Positions 35,862-50,724 are shown, counted from the stretch's first letter. The stretch: DNA of 64,000 nucleotides from Siphonodentalium dalli (GCA_032622095.1 CP136064.1:2604001-2668000); one strand, 5' to 3'. A program made the numbers and translations. The notes: generated by a model not told the origin, from the letters alone.

Positions 35862-36539
35862 CATGTTCGCACCGCATTACAAACAAATTACGTCATTGGC
35901 GATGTCGACTTTAAAATAAAATGTTTTCACTAAATCATCAGAAATCATGAGGTATAGTCCACAGAAAGCACACATTTATTCAATTAAATAAAACAATATT
36001 GACCTAAATTTCAATATGTTACAAGCCACAAACTTCAGAGTGTGCAATAATCATAGAACACAGTTGTGTGAACATGGCACACATTTCTAATGTTGCGAGG
36101 TAAAACTTGAACCAATGTTTCTTGATTCAATATCGCGTCACAACAAACTTGTGCATTATTGTTAGCAGTTCACAAACTTGTGTTCTGTCTTCTCATGCTT
36201 TCATTAAGCTAACCAAAGAAATTGGTCTAAATTAAACTATAATCTGGGCATTCTTTGGAAGTTGTGAAGTAATCAATTTTAATTTCCATCTTTTTTAGCT
36301 ATCTCCACACAGTTACTAACCAGCAATCTTGTTTTAAAATTAAAAAAATACATACCAGTTCTTTGATTTTACCTGCCCATATTGGAAAAATCATATATAT
36401 CTAGACAACACTCTGCGTCTGCATGTGGTTGCAAAGACTGGCTTATGACAGAATACCCTATATGATACAAATGTGGCAAAGCGTCCCCAAATTACGATAA
36501 TTGCTGTGCCTTGCAATACACATGTCTTAAATATTTCAG

Positions 36540-36713
36540 ATGGCTGATTGCTATATATGTCGAAAGAAAATACGGTATAGAAACCGTCATGTAAGAGAAC
36601 TACATTATAAGCCAGGACTTATAGAATGTTTTGACTGCAACTACAAGTGCAACAGGTGGGGAAATCTTTCGATCCACATGAAGAGAATTCATCTTGGTTG
36701 TGGAGGTTTGTAA
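36540..36713 (+). pseudogene. Zinc-finger ORF, array type (57 aa)
   Basis: Same shortened finger 1; no further lesion seen. Confidence 0.6.
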
Positions 36714-36725
36714 AGCAGTTAGAAA

Positions 36726-38166
36726 TATAATTATAAATATAACCTGGTCTTACTAAATTGATTTATCTACTTAGTTCTTTATAATTATAAATATAACCTG
36801 GTCTTACTAAATTGATTTATCTACTTAGTTCTTTATAAATATAACCTGGTCTTACTAAATTGATTTATCTACTTAGTTCTTTATAATTATAAATATAACC
36901 TGGTCTTACTAAATTGATTTATCTACTTAGTTCTTTATAAATATAACCAGGTCTTACTAAATTGATTTATCTACTTAGTTCTTTATAATTATAACCAGGT
37001 CTTACTAAATTGATTTATCTACTTAGTTCTTTATAAATATAACCTGGTCTTACTAAATTGATTTATCTACTTAGTTCTTTATAAATATAACCAGGTCTTA
37101 CTAAATTGATTTATCTACTTAGTTCTTTATAAATATAACCTGGTCTTACTAAATTGATTTATCTACTTAGTTCTTTATAAATATAACCTGGTCTTACTAA
37201 ATTGATTTATCTACTTAGTTCTTTATAATTATAAATATAACCAGGTCTTACTAAATTGATTTATCTACTTAGTTCTTTATAATTATAAATATAACCAGGT
37301 CTTACTAAATTGATTTATCTACTTAGTTCTTTATAATTATAAATATAACCAGGTCTTACTAAATTGATTTATCTACTTAGTTCTTTATAAATATAACCCA
37401 GGTCTTACTAAATTGATTTATCTACTTAGTTCTTTATAAATATAACCTGGTCTTACTAAATTGATTTATCTACTTAGTTCTTTATAAATATAACCTGGTC
37501 TTACTAAATTGATTTATCTACTTAGTTCTTTATAAATATAACCTGGTCTTACTAAATTGATTTATCTACTTAGTTCTTTATAAATATAACCTGGTCTTAC
37601 TAAATTGATTTATCTACTTAGTTCTTTATAAATATAACCTGGTCTTACTAAATTGATTTATCTACTTAGTTCTTTATAAATATAACCAGGTCTTACTAAA
37701 TTGATTTATCTACTTAGTTCTTTATAAATATAACCCAGGTCTTACTAAATTGATTTATCTACTTAGTTCTTTATAAATATAACCAGGTCTTACTAAATTG
37801 ATTTATCTACTTAGTTCTTTATAAATATAACCAGGTCTTACTAAATTGATTTATCTACTTAGTTCTTTATAAATATAACCTGGTCTTACTAAATTGATTT
37901 ATCTACTTAGTTCTTTATAAATATAACCAGGTCTTACTAAATTGATTTATCTACTTAGTTCTTTATAAATATAACCTGGTCTTACTAAATTGATTTATCT
38001 ACTTAGTTCTTTATAAATATAACCTGGTCTTACTAAATTGATTTATCTACTTAGTTCTTTATAAATATAACCTGGTCTTACTAAATTGATTTATCTACTT
38101 AGTTCTTTATAATTATAAATATAACCCAGGTCTTACTAAATTGATTTATCTACTTAGTTCTTTATA
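36726..38166 (+). repeat. Satellite array D, about 29 monomers
   Basis: Mixed 48- and 54-bp forms. From 37091 onward it repeats the end of array B (from 32591) base for base as part of the 4,500-bp duplication. Confidence 0.95.
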
Positions 38167-38648
38167 AAATTTGATGTTTAGTGATTAAGTAGATAGATTC
38201 TAAGGCTGTAATGATTCACAGTGAATTCAATGTATTGCAATGCACTATCAAACGATACATGTATCGTGTCATCTGGTATCTCGATACAATAAATCAAGTA
38301 ATTTCTGAAGGTGGTCATGTGTAAACCAGCAATGTTGTCTATAAGGGTATTAACAAAGTTGTACTGGTACAATCAAATCTTAAACATTATATGCATATTA
38401 CCTGAATAGTAGATACTATTACCTCATGGTGTTCACTCGAGTATGAACAACGTTTTACTGGTACAAACAAATATTAAAACTTATATGCATATTTCCTGAA
38501 TAGTAGATACTATAACATGGTGTCTATAAGGGTACAAACAAATCTTAAAACTTATATGCATATTACCTGAATAATAGATACTATTAACACATGGTATCAC
38601 TAGAGTATTTAACAAAGTTTTACTGGTACAATCAAATATTAAAGCAAC

Positions 38649-38801
38649 ATGGCAAAGAATATTTTATTACTTTCAGACGAATTCATCAACAACATTCAAG
38701 CATTGATGGGAGCAGAGTTCGATGTTGAAGTACTCGACAGAAAGGCGGAACTAAAATCCATGTCAAAAGAGCAGGGGGGCAGATTTATGTCTGAAGGATG
38801 A
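38649..38801 (+). pseudogene. MAKN ORF, frameshifted (six-G form), duplicate
   Basis: Identical to 34149-34301, including the SEG ending. Confidence 0.65.
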
Positions 38802-39481
38802 CATGTTCGCACCGCATTACAAACAAATTACGTCATTGACGATGTCGACTTTAAAATAAAATGTTTTCACTAAATCATCAGAAATCATGAGGTATAGTCC
38901 ACAGAAAGCACACATTTATTCAATTAAATAAAACAATATTGACCTAAATTTCAATATGTTACAAGCCACAAACTTCAGAGTGTGCAATAATCATAGAACA
39001 CAGTTGTGTGAACATGGCACACATTTCTAATGTTGCGAGGTAAAACTTGAACCAATGTTTCTTGATTCAATATCGCGTCACAACAAACTTGTGCATTATT
39101 GTTAGCAGTTCACAAACTTGTGTTCTATGTCTTCTCATGCTTTCATTAAGCTAACCAAAGAAATTGGTCTAAATTAAACTATAATCTGGGCATTCTTTGG
39201 AAGTTGTGAAGTAATCAATTTTAATTTCCATCTTTTTTAGCTATCTCCACACAGTTACTAACCAGCAATCTTGTTTTAAAATTAAAAAAATACATACCAG
39301 TTCTTTGATTTTACCTGCCCATATTGGAAAAATCATATATATCTAGACAACACTCTGCGTCTGTGCATGTGGTTGCAGACTGGCTTATGACAGAATACCC
39401 TATATGATACAAATGTGGCAAAGCGTCCCCAAATTACGATAATTGCTGTGCCTTGCAATACACATGTCTTAAATATTTCAG

Positions 39482-39655
39482 ATGGCTGATTGCTATATAT
39501 GTCGAAAGAAAATACGGTATAGAAACCGTCATGTAAGAGAACTACATTATAAGCCAGGACTTATAGAATGTTTTGACTGCAACTACAAGTGCAACAGGTG
39601 GGGAAATCTTTCGATCCACATGAAGAGAATTCATCTTGGTTGTGGAGGTTTGTAA
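39482..39655 (+). pseudogene. Zinc-finger ORF, array type, duplicate
   Basis: Identical to 34982-35155. Confidence 0.6.
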
Positions 39656-39667
39656 AGCAGTTAGAAA

Positions 39668-39782
39668 TATAATTATAAATATAACCTGGTCTTACTAAAT
39701 TGATTTATCTACTTAGTTCTTTATAATTATAAATATAACCCAGGTCTTACTAAATTGATTTATCTACTTAGTTCTTTATAAA
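39668..39782 (+). repeat. Two satellite monomers, duplicate
   Basis: Copy of 35168-35282 within the 4,500-bp duplication. Confidence 0.9.
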
Positions 39783-40208
39783 ATTTGATGTTTAGTGATT
39801 AAGTAGATAGATTCTAAGGCTGTAATGATTCACAGTGAATTCAATGTATTGCAATGCACTATCAAACGATACATGTATCGTGTCATCTGGTATCTCGATA
39901 CAATAAATCAAGTAATTTCTGAAGGTGGTCATGTGTAAACCAGCAATGTTGTCTATAAGGGTATTAACAAAGTTGTACTGGTACAATCAAATATTAAACA
40001 TTATCAACAACGTTTTACTGGTACAAACAAATATTAAAACTTATATGCATATTTCCTGAATAGTAGATACTATAACATGGTGTCTATAAGGGTACAAACA
40101 AATCTTAAAACTTATATGCATATTACCTGAATAATAGATACTATTAACACATGGTATCACTAGAGTATTTAACAAAGTTTTACTGGTACAATCAAATATT
40201 AAAGCAAC

Positions 40209-40361
40209 ATGGCAAAGAATATTTTAATACTTTCAGACGAATTCATCAACAACGTTCAAGCATTGATGGGAGCAGAGTTCGATGTTGAAGTACTCGACAG
40301 AAAGGCGGAACTAAAATCCATGTCAAAAGAGCAGGGGGACAGATTTATGTCTGGAGGATGA
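40209..40361 (+). pseudogene. MAKN ORF, frameshifted (five-G plus A), duplicate
   Basis: Identical to 35709-35861. Confidence 0.65.
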
Positions 40362-41039
40362 CATGTTCGCACCGCATTACAAACAAATTACGTCATTGGC
40401 GATGTCGACTTTAAAATAAAATGTTTTCACTAAATCATCAGAAATCATGAGGTATAGTCCACAGAAAGCACACATTTATTCAATTAAATAAAACAATATT
40501 GACCTAAATTTCAATATGTTACAAGCCACAAACTTCAGAGTGTGCAATAATCATAGAACACAGTTGTGTGAACATGGCACACATTTCTAATGTTGCGAGG
40601 TAAAACTTGAACCAATGTTTCTTGATTCAATATCGCGTCACAACAAACTTGTGCATTATTGTTAGCAGTTCACAAACTTGTGTTCTGTCTTCTCATGCTT
40701 TCATTAAGCTAACCAAAGAAATTGGTCTAAATTAAACTATAATCTGGGCATTCTTTGGAAGTTGTGAAGTAATCAATTTTAATTTCCATCTTTTTTAGCT
40801 ATCTCCACACAGTTACTAACCAGCAATCTTGTTTTAAAATTAAAAAAATACATACCAGTTCTTTGATTTTACCTGCCCATATTGGAAAAATCATATATAT
40901 CTAGACAACACTCTGCGTCTGCATGTGGTTGCAAAGACTGGCTTATGACAGAATACCCTATATGATACAAATGTGGCAAAGCGTCCCCAAATTACGATAA
41001 TTGCTGTGCCTTGCAATACACATGTCTTAAATATTTCAG

Positions 41040-41213
41040 ATGGCTGATTGCTATATATGTCGAAAGAAAATACGGTATAGAAACCGTCATGTAAGAGAAC
41101 TACATTATAAGCCAGGACTTATAGAATGTTTTGACTGCAACTACAAGTGCAACAGGTGGGGAAATCTTTCGATCCACATGAAGAGAATTCATCTTGGTTG
41201 TGGAGGTTTGTAA
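41040..41213 (+). pseudogene. Zinc-finger ORF, array type, duplicate
   Basis: Identical to 36540-36713. Confidence 0.6.
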
Positions 41214-41225
41214 AGCAGTTAGAAA

Positions 41226-44200
41226 TATAATTATAAATATAACCTGGTCTTACTAAATTGATTTATCTACTTAGTTCTTTATAATTATAAATATAACCTG
41301 GTCTTACTAAATTGATTTATCTACTTAGTTCTTTATAAATATAACCTGGTCTTACTAAATTGATTTATCTACTTAGTTCTTTATAATTATAACCAGGTCT
41401 TACTAAATTGATTTATCTACTTAGTTCTTTATAAATATAACCTGGTCTTACTAAATTGATTTATCTACTTAGTTCTTTATAATTATAACCAGGTCTTACT
41501 AAATTGATTTATCTACTTAGTTCTTTATAAATATAACCTGGTCTTACTAAATTGATTTATCTACTTAGTTCTTTATAAATATAACCAGGTCTTACTAAAT
41601 TGATTTATCTACTTAGTTCTTTATAAATATAACCTGGTCTTACTAAATTGATTTATCTACTTAGTTCTTTATAAATATAACCTGGTCTTACTAAATTGAT
41701 TTATCTACTTAGTTCTTTATAATTATAAATATAACCAGGTCTTACTAAATTGATTTATCTACTTAGTTCTTTATAAATATAACCAGGTCTTACTAAATTG
41801 ATTTATCTACTTAGTTCTTTATAATTATAAATATAACCAGGTCTTACTAAATTGATTTATCTACTTAGTTCTTTATAATTATAAATATAACCTGGTCTTA
41901 CTAAATTGATTTATCTACTTAGTTCTTTATAAATATAACCAGGTCTTACTAAATTGATTTATCTACTTAGTTCTTTATAAATATAACCTGGTCTTACTAA
42001 ATTGATTTATCTACTTAGTTCTTTATAAATATAACCTGGTCTTACTAAATTGATTTATCTACTTAGTTCTTTATAAATATAACCTGGTCTTACTAAATTG
42101 ATTTATCTACTTAGTTCTTTATAAATATAACCTGGTCTTACTAAATTGATTTATCTACTTAGTTCTTTATAAATATAACCTGGTCTTACTAAATTGATTT
42201 ATCTACTTAGTTCTTTATATAATTATAAATATAACCAGGTCTTACTAAATTGATTTATCTACTTAGTTCTTTATAATTATAACCAGGTCTTACTAAATTG
42301 ATTTATCTACTTAGTTCTTTATAAATATAACCTGGTCTTACTAAATTGATTTATCTACTTAGTTCTTTATAAATATAACCAGGTCTTACTAAATTGATTT
42401 ATCTACTTAGTTCTTTATAAATATAACCTGGTCTTACTAAATTGATTTATCTACTTAGTTCTTTATAAATATAACCTGGTCTTACTAAATTGATTTATCT
42501 ACTTAGTTCTTTATAATTATAAATATAACCAGGTCTTACTAAATTGATTTATCTACTTAGTTCTTTATAATTATAAATATAACCTGGTCTTACTAAATTG
42601 ATTTATCTACTTAGTTCTTTATAAATATAACCAGGTCTTACTAAATTGATTTATCTACTTAGTTCTTTATAAATATAACCTGGTCTTACTAAATTGATTT
42701 ATCTACTTAGTTCTTTATAAATATAACCTGGTCTTACTAAATTGATTTATCTACTTAGTTCTTTATAAATATAACCTGGTCTTACTAAATTGATTTATCT
42801 ACTTAGTTCTTTATAAATATAACCTGGTCTTACTAAATTGATTTATCTACTTAGTTCTTTATAAATATAACCTGGTCTTACTAAATTGATTTATCTACTT
42901 AGTTCTTTATAAATATAACCTGGTCTTACTAAATTGATTTATCTACTTAGTTCTTTATATAATTATAAATATAACCAGGTCTTACTAAATTGATTTATCT
43001 ACTTAGTTCTTTATAAATATAACCTGGTCTTACTAAATTGATTTATCTACTTAGTTCTTTATAAATATAACCAGGTCTTACTAAATTGATTTATCTACTT
43101 AGTTCTTTATAAATATAACCAGGTCTTACTAAATTGATTTATCTACTTAGTTCTTTATAAATATAACCTGGTCTTACTAAATTGATTTATCTACTTAGTT
43201 CTTTATAAATATAACCTGGTCTTACTAAATTGATTTATCTACTTAGTTCTTTATATAATTATAAATATAACCAGGTCTTACTAAATTGATTTATCTACTT
43301 AGTTCTTTATAAATATAACCTGGTCTTACTAAATTGATTTATCTACTTAGTTCTTTATAAATATAACTAGGTCTTACTAAATTGATTTATCTACTTAGTT
43401 CTTTATAAATATAACCAGGTCTTACTAAATTGATTTATCTACTTAGTTCTTTATAAATATAACCAGGTCTTACTAAATTGATTTATCTACTTAGTTCTTT
43501 ATAAATATAACCTGGTCTTACTAAATTGATTTATCTACTTAGTTCTTTATAAATATAACCTGGTCTTACTAAATTGATTTATCTACTTAGTTCTTTATAA
43601 ATATAACCAGGTCTTACTAAATTGATTTATCTACTTAGTTCTTTATAAATATAACCAGGTCTTACTAAATTGATTTATCTACTTAGTTCTTTATAAATAT
43701 AACCTGGTCTTACTAAATTGATTTATCTACTTAGTTCTTTATAATTATAAATATAACCAGGTCTTACTAAATTGATTTATCTACTTAGTTCTTTATAAAT
43801 ATAACCAGGTCTTACTAAATTGATTTATCTACTTAGTTCTTTATAAATATAACCTGGTCTTACTAAATTGATTTATCTACTTAGTTCTTTATAATTATAA
43901 ATATAACCAGGTCTTACTAAATTGATTTATCTACTTAGTTCTTTATAAATATAACCTGGTCTTACTAAATTGATTTATCTACTTAGTTCTTTATAATTAT
44001 AACCTGGTCTTACTAAATTGATTTATCTACTTAGTTCTTTATAAATATAACCCAGGTCTTACTAAATTGATTTATCTACTTAGTTCTTTATAAATATAAC
44101 CTGGTCTTACTAAATTGATTTATCTACTTAGTTCTTTATAAATATAACCTGGTCTTACTAAATTGATTTATCTACTTAGTTCTTTATAAATATAACCTGG

Positions 44201-47200
44201 TCTTACTAAATTGATTTATCTACTTAGTTCTTTATAAATATAACCTGGTCTTACTAAATTGATTTATCTACTTAGTTCTTTATAAATATAACCTGGTCTT
44301 ACTAAATTGATTTATCTACTTAGTTCTTTATAAATATAACCTGGTCTTACTAAATTGATTTATCTACTTAGTTCTTTATAAATATAACCAGGTCTTACTA
44401 AATTGATTTATCTACTTAGTTCTTTATATAATTATAAATATAACCAGGTCTTACTAAATTGATTTATCTACTTAGTTCTTTATAAATATAACCAGGTCTT
44501 ACTAAATTGATTTATCTACTTAGTTCTTTATAAATATAACCAGGTCTTACTAAATTGATTTATCTACTTAGTTCTTTATATAATTATAAATATAACCTGG
44601 TCTTACTAAATTGATTTATCTACTTAGTTCTTTATAAATATAACCAGGTCTTACTAAATTGATTTATCTACTTAGTTCTTTATAAATATAACCTGGTCTT
44701 ACTAAATTGATTTATCTACTTAGTTCTTTATAAATATAACCTGGTCTTACTAAATTGATTTATCTACTTAGTTCTTTATAAATATAACCTGGTCTTACTA
44801 AATTGATTTATCTACTTAGTTCTTTATAAATATAACCTGGTCTTACTAAATTGATTTATCTACTTAGTTCTTTATAAATATAACCCAGGTCTTACTAAAT
44901 TGATTTATCTACTTAGTTCTTTATAAATATAACCCAGGTCTTACTAAATTGATTTATCTACTTAGTTCTTTATAAATATAACCTGGTCTTACTAAATTGA
45001 TTTATCTACTTAGTTCTTTATAAATATAACCTGGTCTTACTAAATTGATTTATCTACTTAGTTCTTTATAAATATAACCAGGTCTTACTAAATTGATTTA
45101 TCTACTTAGTTCTTTATAAATATAACCTGGTCTTACTAAATTGATTTATCTACTTAGTTCTTTATAAATATAACCCAGGTCTTACTAAATTGATTTATCT
45201 ACTTAGTTCTTTATAAATATAACCTGGTCTTACTAAATTGATTTATCTACTTAGTTCTTTATAAATATAACCTGGTCTTACTAAATTGATTTATCTACTT
45301 AGTTCTTTATAAATATAACCAGGTCTTACTAAATTGATTTATCTACTTAGTTCTTTATAAATATAACCTGGTCTTACTAAATTGATTTATCTACTTAGTT
45401 CTTTATAAATATAACCTGGTCTTACTAAATTGATTTATCTACTTAGTTCTTTATAAATATAACCTGGTCTTACTAAATTGATTTATCTACTTAGTTCTTT
45501 ATAAATATAACCTGGTCTTACTAAATTGATTTATCTACTTAGTTCTTTATAAATATAACCTGGTCTTACTAAATTGATTTATCTACTTAGTTCTTTATAA
45601 ATATAACCAGGACTTACTAAATTGATTTATCTACTTAGTTCTTTATAAATATAACCTGGTCTTACTAAATTGATTTATCTACTTAGTTCTTTATAATTAT
45701 AACCAGGTCTTACTAAATTGATTTATCTACTTAGTTCTTTATAAATATAACCTGGTCTTACTAAATTGATTTATCTACTTAGTTCTTTATAAATATAACC
45801 CAGGTCTTACTAAATTGATTTATCTACTTAGTTCTTTATAAATATAACCTGGTCTTACTAAATTGATTTATCTACTTAGTTCTTTATAAATATAACCTGG
45901 TCTTACTAAATTGATTTATCTACTTAGTTCTTTATAAATATAACCTGGTCTTACTAAATTGATTTATCTACTTAGTTCTTTATAAATATAACCTGGTCTT
46001 ACTAAATTGATTTATCTACTTAGTTCTTTATATAATTATAAATATAACCAGGTCTTACTAAATTGATTTATCTACTTAGTTCTTTATAAATATAACCTGG
46101 TCTTACTAAATTGATTTATCTACTTAGTTCTTTATAAATATAACCAGGTCTTACTAAATTGATTTATCTACTTAGTTCTTTATAATTATAACCTGGTCTT
46201 ACTAAATTGATTTATCTACTTAGTTCTTTATAAATATAACCTGGTCTTACTAAATTGATTTATCTACTTAGTTCTTTATAAATATAACCTGGTCTTACTA
46301 AATTGATTTATCTACTTAGTTCTTTATAAATATAACCTGGTCTTACTAAATTGATTTATCTACTTAGTTCTTTATATAATTATAAATATAACCAGGTCTT
46401 ACTAAATTGATTTATCTACTTAGTTCTTTATAATTATAACCTGGTCTTACTAAATTGATTTATCTACTTAGTTCTTTATAAATATAACCTGGTCTTACTA
46501 AATTGATTTATCTACTTAGTTCTTTATAAATATAACCTGGTCTTACTAAATTGATTTATCTACTTAGTTCTTTATAAATATAACCTGGTCTTACTAAATT
46601 GATTTATCTACTTAGTTCTTTATAATTATAAATATAACCCAGGTCTTACTAAATTGATTTATCTACTTAGTTCTTTATAAATATAACCTGGTCTTACTAA
46701 ATTGATTTATCTACTTAGTTCTTTATAAATATAACCCAGGTCTTACTAAATTGATATATCTACTTAGTTCTTTATAAATATAACCAGGTCTTACTAAATT
46801 GATTTATCTACTTAGTTCTTTATAAATATAACCTGGTCTTACTAAATTGATTTATCTACTTAGTTCTTTATAAATATAACCTGGTCTTACTAAATTGATT
46901 TATCTACTTAGTTCTTTATAAATATAACCAGGTCTTACTAAATTGATTTATCTACTTAGTTCTTTATAAATATAACCTGGTCTTACTAAATTGATTTATC
47001 TACTTAGTTCTTTATAAATATAACCCAGGTCTTACTAAATTGATTTATCTACTTAGTTCTTTATAAATATAACCAGGTCTTACTAAATTGATTTATCTAC
47101 TTAGTTCTTTATAAATATAACCTGGTCTTACTAAATTGATTTATCTACTTAGTTCTTTATAATTATAAATATAACCAGGTCTTACTAAATTGATTTATCT

Positions 47201-47666
47201 ACTTAGTTCTTTATAAATATAACCTGGTCTTACTAAATTGATTTATCTACTTAGTTCTTTATAAATATAACCCAGGTCTTACTAAATTGATTTATCTACT
47301 TAGTTCTTTATAAATATAACCAGGTCTTACTAAATTGATTTATCTACTTAGTTCTTTATAAATATAACCTGGTCTTACTAAATTGATTTATCTACTTAGT
47401 TCTTTATAAATATAACCTGGTCTTACTAAATTGATTTATCTACTTAGTTCTTTATAAATATAACCTGGTCTTACTAAATTGATTTATCTACTTAGTTCTT
47501 TATAAATATAACCTGGTCTTACTAAATTGATTTATCTACTTAGTTCTTTATATAATTATAAATATAACCAGGTCTTACTAAATTGATTTATCTACTTAGT
47601 TCTTTATATAATTATAAATATAACCTGGTCTTACTAAATTGATTTATCTACTTAGTTCTTTATAAA
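41226..47666 (+). repeat. Satellite array F, about 130 monomers
   Basis: Predominantly 48-bp monomers, with runs of consecutive CCTGG copies and scattered CCAGG, CCCAGG and TTATAATTATAACC variants. The last form replaces AAATATAACC with AATTATAACC at unchanged length and is common here. Rare private variants include AACTAGGTC (43366) and TTGATATATC (46751). Confidence 0.97.
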
Positions 47667-48146
47667 ATTTGATGTTTAGTGATTAAGTAGATAGATTCTA
47701 AGGCTGTAATGATTCACAGTGAATTCAATGTATTGCAATGCACTATCAAACGATACATGTATCGTGTCATCTGGTATCTCGATACAATAAATCAAGTAAT
47801 TTCTGAAGGTGGTCATGTGTAAACCAGCAATGTTGTCTATAAGGGTATTAACAAAGTTGTACTGGTACAATCAAATATTAAACATTATATGCATATTACC
47901 TGAATAGTAGATACTATTACCTCATGGTGTTCACTCGAGTATCAACAACGTTTTACTGGTACAAACAAATATTAAAACTTATATGCATATTTCCTGAATA
48001 GTAGATACTATAACATGGTGTCTATAAGGGTACAAACAAATCTTAAAACTTATATGCATATTACCTGAATAATAGATACTATTAACACATGGTATCACTA
48101 GAGTATTTAACAAAGTTTTACTGGTACAATCAAATATTAAAGCAAC

Positions 48147-48299
48147 ATGGCAAAGAATATTTTAATACTTTCAGACGAATTCATCAACAACGTTCAAGCA
48201 TTGATGGGAGCAGAGTTCGATGTTGAAGTACTCGACAGAAAGGCGGAACTAAAATCCATGTCAAAAGAGCAGGGGGACAGATTTATGTCTGGAGGATGA
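48147..48299 (+). pseudogene. MAKN ORF, frameshifted (five-G plus A)
   Basis: Same lesion as at 35709. Confidence 0.65.
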
Positions 48300-48978
48300 C
48301 ATGTTCGCACCGCATTACAAACAAATTACGTCATTGGCGATGTCGACTTTAAAATAAAATGTTTTCACTAAATCATCAGAAATCATGAGGTATAGTCCAC
48401 AGAAAGCACACATTTATTCAATTAAATAAAACAATATTGACCTAAATTTCAATATGTTACAAGCCACAAACTTCAGAGTGTGCAATAATCATAGAACACA
48501 GTTGTGTGAACATGGCACACATTTCTAATGTTGCGAGGTAAAACTTGAACCAATGTTTCTTGATTCAATATCGCGTCACAACAAACTTGTGCATTATTGT
48601 TAGCAGTTCACAAACTTGTGTTCTGTCTTCTCATGCTTTCATTAAGCTAACCAAAGAAATTGGTCTAAATTAAACTATAATCTGGGCATTCTTTGGAAGT
48701 TGTGAAGTAATCAATTTTAATTTCATCTTTTTTAGCTATCTCCACACAGTTACTAACCAGCAATCTTGTTTTAAAATTAAAAAAATACATACCAGTTCTT
48801 TGATTTTACCTGCCCATATTGGAAAAGTCATATATATCTAGAAAACACTCTGCGTCTGTGCATGTGGTTGCAAAGACTGGCTTATGACAGAATACCCTAT
48901 ATGATACAAATGTGGCAAAGCGTCCCCAAATTACGATAATTGCTGTGCCTTGCAATACACATGTCTTAAATATTTCAG

Positions 48979-49152
48979 ATGGCTGATTGCTATATATGTC
49001 GAAAGAAAATATGGTATAGAAACCGTCATGTAAGAGAACTACATTATAAGCCAGGACTTATAGAATGTTTTGACTGCAACTACAAGTGCAACAGGTGGGG
49101 AAATCTTTCGATCCACATGAAGAGAATTCATCATGGTTGTGGAGGTTTGTAA
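48979..49152 (+). pseudogene. Zinc-finger ORF, array type, Arg to Trp-context variant
   Basis: Shortened finger 1. AAATATGGTATAGA replaces AAATACGGTATAGA, changing ATACGG (Ile-Arg) to ATATGG (Ile-Trp). It ends HHGCGGL, unlike the HLGCGGL of copies further left. Confidence 0.6.
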
Positions 49153-49164
49153 AACAGTTAGAAA

Positions 49165-49224
49165 TATAATTATAAATATAACCCAGGTCTTACTAAATTG
49201 ATTTATCTACTTAGTTCTTTATAA
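49165..49224 (+). repeat. Single satellite monomer
   Basis: One CCCAGG monomer between units 8 and 9. Confidence 0.9.
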
Positions 49225-49705
49225 AATTTGATGTTTAGTGATTAAGTAGATAGATTCTAAGGCTGTAACGATTCACAGTGAATTCAATGTATTGCAATGC
49301 ACTATCAAACGATACATGTATCGTGTCATCTGGTATCTCGATACAATAAATCAAGTAATTTCTGAAGGTGGTCATGTGTAAACCAGCAATGTTGTCTATA
49401 AGGGTATTAACAAAGTTGTACTGGTACAATCAAATATTAAACATTATATGCATATTACCTGAATAGTAGATACTATTACCTCATGGTGTTCACTCGAGTA
49501 TCAACAACGTTTTACTGGTACAAACAAATATTAAAACTTATATGCATATTTCCTGAATAGTAGATACTATAACATGGTGTCTATAAGGGTACAAACAAAT
49601 CTTAAAACTTATATGCATATTACCTGAATAATAGATACTATTAACACATGGTATCACTAGAGTATTTAACAAAGTTTTACTGGTACAATCAAATATTAAA
49701 GCAAC

Positions 49706-49858
49706 ATGGCAAAGAATATTTTAATACTTTCAGACGAATTCATCAACAACGTTCAAGCATTGATGGGAGCAGAGTTCGATGTTGAAGTACTCGACAGAAA
49801 GGCGGAACTAAAATCCATGTCAAAAGAGCAGGGGGACAGATTTATGTCTGGAGGATGA
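49706..49858 (+). pseudogene. MAKN ORF, frameshifted (five-G plus A)
   Basis: Same lesion and same residue changes as the copy at 48147. Confidence 0.65.
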
Positions 49859-50538
49859 CATGTTCGCACCGCATTACAAACAAATTACGTCATTGGCGAT
49901 GTCGACTTTAAAATAAAATGTTTTCACTAAATCATCAGAAATCATGAGGTATAGTCCACAGAAAGCACACATTTATTCAATTAAATAAAACAATATTGAC
50001 CTAAATTTCAATATGTTACAAGCCACAAACTTCAGAGTGTGCAATAATCATAGAACACAGTTGTGTGAACATGGCACACATTTCTAATGTTGCGAGGTAA
50101 AACTTGAACCAATGTTTCTTGATTCAATATCGCGTCACAACAAACTTGTGCATTATTGTTAGCAGTTCACAAACTTGTGTTCTGTCTTCTCATGCTTTCA
50201 TTAAGCTAACCAAAGAAATTGGTCTAAATTAAACTATAATCTGGGCATTCTTTGGAAGTTGTGAAGTAATCAATTTTAATTTCCATCTTTTTTAGCTATC
50301 TCCACACAGTTACTAACCAGCAATCTTGTTTTAAAATTAAAAAAATACATACCAGTTCTTTGATTTTACCTGCCCATATTGGAAAAATCATATATATCTA
50401 GACAACACTCTGCGTCTGTGCATGTGGTTGCAAAGACTGGCTTATCACAGAATACCCTATATGATACAAATGTGGCAAAGCGTCCCCAAATTACGATAAT
50501 TGCTGTGCCTTGTATTACACATGTCTTAAATATTTCAG

Positions 50539-50712
50539 ATGGCTGATTGCTATATATGTCGAAAGAAAATACGGTATAGAAACCGTCATGTAAGAGAACT
50601 ACATTATAAGCCAGGACTTATAGAATGTTTTGACTGCAACTACAAGTGCAACAGGTGGGGAAATCTTTTGATCCACATGAAGAGAATTCATCTTGGTTGT
50701 GGAGGTTTGTAA
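50539..50712 (+). pseudogene. Zinc-finger ORF, array type, finger-2 variant
   Basis: AATCTTTTGATCCAC replaces AATCTTTCGATCCAC, changing Ser to Leu just before the first His of finger 2. Finger 1 is shortened. Confidence 0.6.
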
Positions 50713-50724
50713 AGCAGTTAGAAA

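Larger units (their letters stand above)
35283..36725 (+). repeat. Composite unit 5
   Basis: Full unit with a shortened minisatellite: ATTAAACATTATCAACAACG near 35494 joins two minisatellite copies. Confidence 0.9.
38167..39667 (+). repeat. Composite unit 6 (duplicate of unit 4)
   Basis: Matches unit 4 at an offset of exactly 4,500 bases with no difference seen in the lines compared. Confidence 0.95.
39783..41225 (+). repeat. Composite unit 7 (duplicate of unit 5)
   Basis: Matches unit 5 at offset 4,500, including its shortened minisatellite. Confidence 0.95.
47667..49164 (+). repeat. Composite unit 8
   Basis: Full unit. The spacer has TTTCATCTTTT (one C lost) near 48721 and GAAAACACTC in place of GACAACACTC near 48841. 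Confidence 0.9.
49225..50724 (+). repeat. Composite unit 9
   Basis: Full unit. The variants CTTATCACAG and TTGTATTACAC upstream of the zinc finger are shared with unit 11, tying the two together. Confidence 0.9.
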
